Below are positions 35,353-35,563 of a DNA stretch of 35,563 nt, one piece after another. A program made the translations under genes and the position numbers. Source of the stretch: Paracoccaceae bacterium (lineage in GTDB: Bacteria; Pseudomonadota; Alphaproteobacteria; Rhodobacterales; Rhodobacteraceae); NCBI GenBank assembly GCA_021741465.1, contig JAIOXV010000013.1:1-35563 (forward strand), given 5' to 3'. Under the pieces are notes generated by a model that ran no database searches, was not told the origin of the DNA, and was given only the letters and a program-made list of their open reading frames with translations. How positions within the stretch are numbered: position 1 is the first letter of the stretch; each line of letters opens with the position of its first letter.

Positions 35353-35563
35353 ATGCGCAGAACCTGGATCCTTGGCGCGGTTGCGCTAGTTGGGCTGGCG
35401 GCGGCGGGTTGGTTTCTGACCGAACGCCCCCTGACTGTGACGGCTGTATCGGTCGAAAAGAACGTGCCTTTGCGCCTTTACGGCCTTGGTTCCGTCGAGG
35501 CCCGGGTTCTGTCGCGCGTCGGCTTTGAGGTCGGCGCGGCACTGGTGTCGGTGTCGGCAGATG
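35353..35563 (+). CDS. HlyD/RND-type efflux periplasmic adaptor, truncated by window edge
   Basis: The first 70 residues of a membrane fusion protein. A basic start and one hydrophobic N-terminal segment (WILGAVALVGLAAAGWFL) are followed by PLTVTAVSVEKNVPLRLYGLGSVEARVLSRVGFEVGAAL. The latter is typical of the first strand-rich part of RND adaptors. The remainder lies outside the window. Substrate cannot be told. Confidence 0.8.
   Translation, partial: MRRTWILGAVALVGLAAAGWFLTERPLTVTAVSVEKNVPLRLYGLGSVEARVLSRVGFEVGAALVSVSAD

Overview
The window looks like an alphaproteobacterium of the Rhodobacterales type (Paracoccus/Rhodobacter/Roseobacter relatives). The evidence is high GC, norCBQDEF followed by nnrU, a nirI/nirX-type maturation module beside nirS, and Crp/Fnr (NNR-type) boxes of the form TTAAC-N4-GTCAA. 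Species, and whether the replicon is a plasmid, chromid or chromosome, cannot be read from this sequence. No replication, partition, relaxase or virD4 gene lies in the window.

Left third (1-12249): a compact VirB-type type IV secretion operon transcribed leftwards. In transcription order it holds a small unknown protein, a VirB1-like lytic transglycosylase, VirB2, VirB3, VirB4, a 67-aa lipoprotein, a transglycosylase embedded in a VirB5-like protein, VirB5, a Cys-containing periplasmic protein, VirB6, a possible 42-aa ORF, VirB8, VirB9, VirB10 and VirB11 (cut by the window edge). Most neighbours overlap by 1-20 nt. A divergent pair of small exported proteins (11300-12249) is read rightwards from the same intergenic region.

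Middle and right (12600-33300): a nearly complete nitrite/nitric oxide respiration island. It starts with an Nnr/Dnr-like Crp/Fnr regulator and a DUF4202 protein. Leftward units follow: norC-norB-norQ-norD-norE-norF-nnrU (NO reductase) and nirI-nnrS-nirX (electron supply and maturation of nitrite reductase). The rightward unit is nirS-nirE-nirC-nirF-nirDL-nirG-nirH-nirJ-nirN plus a small NnrT-like membrane protein. It encodes cytochrome cd1 nitrite reductase and the heme d1 pathway: uroporphyrinogen III methylation (NirE), precorrin/siroheme decarboxylation (NirDL, G, H), radical SAM propionate removal (NirJ), NirF, final dehydrogenation (NirN) and NirC. Identical 14-bp NNR-type boxes precede norC and nirS at the same distance. 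A third, near-consensus box precedes a class I cytochrome c gene (33296-33697), a plausible electron donor. No nitrate or nitrous oxide reductase gene is present.

Right edge (33801-35563): a TetR regulator with a small membrane protein, divergent from a cytochrome b561 and the start of a HlyD/RND-type efflux adaptor.

The most unusual points are the transglycosylase-VirB5 chimera next to its VirB5 paralogue, a possible small gene nested between virB6 and virB8, a lipoprotein displaced from the usual VirB7 position, a strong hairpin between nirS and nirE, and the direct juxtaposition of a conjugation-type secretion operon with a denitrification island.
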